A DNA stretch of 35,706 bases. It comes from DAOWGG01 sp965369815 (GTDB lineage: Bacteria > Patescibacteriota > Gracilibacteria > UM-FILTER-43-11). Of this stretch, positions 32,652-35,706 are shown one piece after another (position 1 is the stretch's first letter; every line of letters begins with the position of its first letter). Below the pieces are notes generated by a model, which saw only the letters and a program-made list of their open reading frames with translations, made no database searches and had not been told where the DNA came from. Made by a program: the position numbers and the translations under genes. The DNA lies in assembly GCA_965369815.1 (NCBI GenBank), contig CBDUQS010000008.1, positions 1 through 35,706 of the forward strand, in the 5' to 3' direction.

Positions 32652-33989
32652 TTAGACAATTTCCCCTTCTAAGCACCACTCCATTGCTTTATCTATTTTT
32701 ACATCCACATATTTCCCGATCAGTTTTGGGTCATCTGCTTTAAATCGTGTCATTTTAAATTCAGGAATTTTCCCATTGGCATATCCTTTGCGAATTCGTT
32801 CTACTAAAATTCGAACGGTTTTTCCTTTGAAATTCTGATTGTAATTATGTGAAATTCCTTTCATTAATTCAGTGATGCGGTGAAAGCGTTCTTTTTTAAT
32901 CTTAGCGGATATCTCGTCTTCAAATTTAGTCGAAGCTAACGTTCCTTTTCTTTCTGAGTATTGTGAAATATAAGCTAGATCGATTTTGAGTTCTTCGATT
33001 AAATTGCAGCTTTCCATAAATTCCTCTTCGGTCTCGCCGCAGAATCCTACAATAATATCCGTGCTGATGGATATGGTTGGAATTTTTTCTCGAAGCTTGT
33101 GAACTAATTCTCTCAATCGATCTGGGCTGTAAAAACGATTCATTCGTTTCAAAACCGCTTCAGAACCTGATTGGATTGGGAGATGGATATGAGGAACCAT
33201 GCTTGTAAGTTCTCCATATAATTCGATTACATCATTCGTCATATCTTTAGGGTGGACGGTGTAAAAACGAATTCGATCAATTCCTTCGATGGCGTCGATT
33301 TTACGAAGTAGTTGGGCAAAGTGAGACTCTTTTGATTTTAGATCAGCATCAGGTGTGTTGTATGTGCTTACATTTTGACCTACTAAATTGATTTCCTTGG
33401 CTCCACGTTTGGCGGCTTTTTCAGCTTCATCCAAAATATCAGCCATTGGTCGGCATTCTTCTTTTCCACGAGCGTAAGGAACAATGCAATAGGAGCAGAA
33501 ATTGTTGCACCCTTTTGAAATAGGGATGAATACCTGAGAAATATTAGTGATCGTTGGGCTGATATGAAAGTAATCGCATATATCTTTAATCCCTTCTAAT
33601 TCTTCTACGGGGTGTAGTTTAGTTAGAATCTCTGGGAATTTCATTAAATCCTTAATGCGGAATATGAAGTCGATGGTGGGCATCGTCCGAAATACTTCGT
33701 GTTTCACTTCATCTCGAATACCCGATTCTTCGCGGATCATACAGCCTGTGATTCCAATTTTCAGATTAGGGTTCTTCTCCTTCATTGGGGCGAAAATTTC
33801 TCCCAATCCATAAATACGATTTTCAGCATTTTGCTTCACTGAACATGTATTCAATAAAATTAAATCAGCGTCGTCGTAGCCGTTTGCTTTTTCGTAACCC
33901 ATTTTATGAAGAATTGTCGTGATACGTTCGGTATCCGAGTAATTCATTTGGCAGCCATAGGTTTGTATGTGGTAGCGAAGGGGTGACAT
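32652..33989 (-). CDS. miaB: tRNA-2-methylthio-N6-dimethylallyladenosine synthase MiaB
   Basis: A 445-residue radical SAM methylthiotransferase acting on i6A37 in tRNAs. The UPF0004 domain holds Cys13 (TYGCQMN), Cys49 (LLNTCSVK) and Cys83 (TGCMIRE), ligands of the second iron-sulfur cluster. The radical SAM motif CNNFCSYC gives Cys161, Cys165 and Cys168. YARGKEECRP, the IHLPIQSGSE segment and a C-terminal TRAM domain follow. The length and spacing match MiaB rather than RimO or MtaB. No miaA is nearby. Confidence 0.95.
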   Translation of the reverse strand: MSPLRYHIQTYGCQMNYSDTERITTILHKMGYEKANGYDDADLILLNTCSVKQNAENRIYGLGEIFAPMKEKNPNLKIGITGCMIREESGIRDEVKHEVFRTMPTIDFIFRIKDLMKFPEILTKLHPVEELEGIKDICDYFHISPTITNISQVFIPISKGCNNFCSYCIVPYARGKEECRPMADILDEAEKAAKRGAKEINLVGQNVSTYNTPDADLKSKESHFAQLLRKIDAIEGIDRIRFYTVHPKDMTNDVIELYGELTSMVPHIHLPIQSGSEAVLKRMNRFYSPDRLRELVHKLREKIPTISISTDIIVGFCGETEEEFMESCNLIEELKIDLAYISQYSERKGTLASTKFEDEISAKIKKERFHRITELMKGISHNYNQNFKGKTVRILVERIRKGYANGKIPEFKMTRFKADDPKLIGKYVDVKIDKAMEWCLEGEIV

Positions 33990-34121
33990 TGAAAGTAATT
34001 AAAGCCCATTTATCTTACTAGATTTCTCTCTCTATACGCAAGAATTCTTTAGTCTTACTTATGATTATAAAATATTTTTTAATTATTGCAATAGTTTTAC
34101 TCGTTTTTTCAGGGTAAATAA

Positions 34122-34152
34122 TTGACAAACTTAGATAAAAGTTTACTATAAT
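34122..34152 (+). promoter_or_regulatory. Promoter of the unknown gene at 34172
   Basis: A consensus TTGACA (34122-34127) with TATAAT at 34147-34152 (19 bp) or TACTAT (34144-34149; 16 bp). A second TATAAT lies at 34157-34162. Any of these would leave a leader of only 2-15 nt before the ATG. Confidence 0.55.
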
Positions 34153-34171
34153 ATCCTATAATTTGTATTTT

Positions 34172-34552
34172 ATGCCTGTTCATGGATCTGGCGCAGAAGT
34201 TATTAAGCCAAACTTTAACCCTGAAGAAGAAGCTATTCTTAGGGAAAAGGATTTGTTAGACGATAAAGGTAAACTTAGTGGTGATATTTGTCGCTTGAGG
34301 AGAGTCGCAATTAACAATGTCCTCTATGAGTTTTTATCTCGAGATGGGGAAAGGTCTGTTAATAATTTACGTTTAGATCTTACAAAAAAGGGGGCACCCA
34401 ATGGAGTAGGTACTCATTTTGCAGGTGAATTTCAGGATGAAATATCTCCTGATGAGTTGCGTGAAATTATGGGGGATATCAAGAGTGTTCAGGATTTCAT
34501 AAATCGATCTGAGTCAGTTCGTAGAGAATTGACCAAGAAATACAGAAAGTAG
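34172..34552 (+). CDS. Unknown protein
   Basis: A 126-residue soluble protein of no recognised family. ATG 34172 is chosen over TTG 34163 because it is closer to consensus and downstream of both -10 candidates. The sequence is charged (KPNFNPEEEAILREKDLL; basic C-terminus RRELTKKYRK) with predicted helices and no signal peptide. DLTKKGAPNGVGTHFAGEFQDEI is the most conspicuous central stretch. It has its own promoter and is followed after 61 bp by another unknown gene with a separate promoter. A small regulator is possible, but this is a guess. Confidence 0.55.
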   Translation: MPVHGSGAEVIKPNFNPEEEAILREKDLLDDKGKLSGDICRLRRVAINNVLYEFLSRDGERSVNNLRLDLTKKGAPNGVGTHFAGEFQDEISPDELREIMGDIKSVQDFINRSESVRRELTKKYRK

Positions 34553-34562
34553 CCTTGGCATA

Positions 34563-34591
34563 TTGCCATTGAATATAAATTATGTTATAAT
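34563..34591 (+). promoter_or_regulatory. Promoter of the unknown gene at 34614
   Basis: TTGCCA (34563-34568), 17 bp, extended -10 TGTTATAAT ending at 34591. The start point would be about 34598, within the palindrome at 34593-34609. Confidence 0.65.
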
Positions 34592-34592
34592 G

Positions 34593-34609
34593 ATTAGATT
34601 TAATCTAAT
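34593..34609. promoter_or_regulatory. Operator-like palindrome
   Basis: ATTAGAT-TTA-ATCTAAT is a perfect 7-bp inverted repeat, starting 2 bp after the -10 box and covering the predicted transcription start. This is the usual place for a repressor site. Its ligand is unknown. Confidence 0.6.
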
Positions 34610-34613
34610 TATT

Positions 34614-35558
34614 ATGACATTTTTTCGTTCAGGAAAAGATCTGGAGCCAGTCTTGGCTAACAGGGTAAATAATCCCCTTGGAGATAGTGGGTTTAGAAGT
34701 CTTGTTACTTCTGTCTTACAGGAATATGAAGAGGGATGGGTTATGAGAAAGTATAACAATGCTTTGATTAAGTTTGGAAAGGACTTGATTGAAAGGGGGA
34801 ATAAGGCGCAGTTGTCTCGCGAGAAAATGATTAAATACAATAAGGCTAAAATGGGAATGAGTGATAGTGGAGGTATTCAAACGGTGGAAAGCATGGCCAA
34901 AAAAGCGGTAAGAGAGGCCTTGAGACAAGGGAAATACCCTGAAAAACAGGATAAGCTTGAAAAAACACTTTTCAGCTTAGGGAGCCAAGCTATTCGGGAG
35001 GTGTTACTAGGTAAATATACGGGTGAATTCAAAAAAGTTGATATAGGATCTTTACAAGATGAAATGGATAAAATTCGTAAAGATCAAGTTGAGGAAACTC
35101 CTTCTAGTCCAAAAGGGGTGTTTGCTAGGAGTGTTATTGATTCTTTTAAAGATGCATATCCAGAACTTTTTAATAATCCAGATTGTGAACTTTGTTTTTA
35201 TTCCTCTGTAGATACTGTTTTGGATTATGCTGGTGGGTTTGACTGTTGGGTTGAGCTGGTTGATAAGAAAACCAAAAAGCCTTTGTGGCACTTTACAATA
35301 GATTTAACTAGTAATCCGGATAAGGCTGCCTTAGAGAGTCACGGTGGTGATTCAACCAGGAGGGATATAATTAGGTCTGATCACACATTTTTATTTGATC
35401 GATCTGATGTAATTGGGAAGTCGCCGGAGGATGAAAACGCATTTTCTCCATCGTTGTTAAATAGCTCAAGCTTCCGTACTATGATTAGCCATGCAGTGGC
35501 TGTGGCGAAAGAGCGTGTTCGATTGGGGGATTTGCTTGAGAAGAAGCGCGCAGCGTAA
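34614..35558 (+). CDS. Unknown protein with a possible nuclease-like core
   Basis: A 314-residue protein that I cannot assign. ATG 34614 is chosen because it follows the promoter and palindrome; the longer ORF from 34563 would include them. The first half is helical and basic. Residues about 200-240 hold DYAGGFDCWVELVDKKTKK, then LWHFTIDLTSN. The D-x-x-G-G-x-D followed by I-D-L-T is reminiscent of PD-(D/E)XK-like folds found in many uncharacterised small-genome bacterial proteins. A Lys or His partner is not clear, so this is a weak inference. Confidence 0.55.
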   Translation: MTFFRSGKDLEPVLANRVNNPLGDSGFRSLVTSVLQEYEEGWVMRKYNNALIKFGKDLIERGNKAQLSREKMIKYNKAKMGMSDSGGIQTVESMAKKAVREALRQGKYPEKQDKLEKTLFSLGSQAIREVLLGKYTGEFKKVDIGSLQDEMDKIRKDQVEETPSSPKGVFARSVIDSFKDAYPELFNNPDCELCFYSSVDTVLDYAGGFDCWVELVDKKTKKPLWHFTIDLTSNPDKAALESHGGDSTRRDIIRSDHTFLFDRSDVIGKSPEDENAFSPSLLNSSSFRTMISHAVAVAKERVRLGDLLEKKRAA

Positions 35559-35571
35559 CATCTTTGAATTC

Positions 35572-35706
35572 CTATTCGTCTTCCAAAAAAGCTAAACATT
35601 CACGATCAATAGCTTCGATTTTTTCGGGGCTTTTTTCGATAAAATTTTCGGATGAGTTTGGGTTTTCTCCACCTAAATAATCCTGTATAAATCCATCGAT
35701 TCCTGT
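35572..35706 (-). CDS. Partial gene, 3' end only
   Basis: On the minus strand an open frame enters from the right edge and ends at TAG (35574-35572). The 44 visible residues (TGIDGFIQDYLGGENPNSSE and on to REC-LAFLEDE) are acidic and have no recognisable motif. The start lies beyond the window. The gene converges with the unknown gene ending at 35558. Confidence 0.55.
   Translation of the reverse strand, partial: TGIDGFIQDYLGGENPNSSENFIEKSPEKIEAIDRECLAFLEDE

Overview
The window looks like chromosomal DNA of a low-GC bacterium with short intergenic spacers. The gene set and style fit the Candidate Phyla Radiation (Patescibacteria), perhaps the Peregrinibacteria/Gracilibacteria side. Pointers are a fused PGRP-amidase/Ig/SpoIID wall protein, a compact type IV pilus locus, a VanW protein, methylglyoxal synthase and many unknown proteins. 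UGA is not recoded: all ORFs read full length with the standard bacterial code. It is however almost unused as a stop, in 1 of 34 genes. Hardly any start has a Shine-Dalgarno motif. The phylum assignment is inference; no rRNA gene is present.

Layout. 1-1346: a minus-strand tRNA-Gln(UUG) flanked by copies of its own ends, a lipoprotein with an internal repeat, then a 263-bp structured repeat. 1347-5019: an SLH-like/VanW exported protein, a small lipoprotein, and three rRNA modification genes in a row (RsuA/RluB-type pseudouridine synthase, rsmG, rlmE). 4955-8223 (minus): HAD phosphatase, pyrG and trpS. 8376-10613: a STAS-domain protein and a KefB-type antiporter. 10617-15841: a nucleotidyltransferase-like protein, a uvrC with a GNAT-like domain inserted in its nuclease domain, a possible decayed nuclease, and a conserved unknown protein.

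15828-22534: a divergent type IV pilus locus. Minus strand: pilV-like, a pilW-like prepilin fused to an NHL beta-propeller, and a pilX-like protein. Plus strand: pilB, a prepilin with a non-canonical start, and pilC. Downstream lies a second copy of the structured repeat. 22867-30135: a methyltransferase coupled to a WecG/TagA glycosyltransferase, two bacterial-PH membrane proteins, the 1210-residue peptidoglycan hydrolase, and tsaB. 30195-33989 (minus): patatin lipase, mgsA, a GT4 glycosyltransferase and miaB. 34172-35558: two unknown genes with their own promoters, one with a perfect operator-like palindrome. The 3' end of another minus-strand gene runs off the right edge.

The most unusual items are (i) two ~265-bp intergenic elements whose hairpins keep pairing while changing sequence, (ii) many degenerate arrays with a 7-bp period in spacers, one of them inside a coding region, (iii) the UvrC-GNAT insertion, (iv) the prepilin/NHL propeller fusion, and (v) the amidase-Ig-SpoIID fusion.
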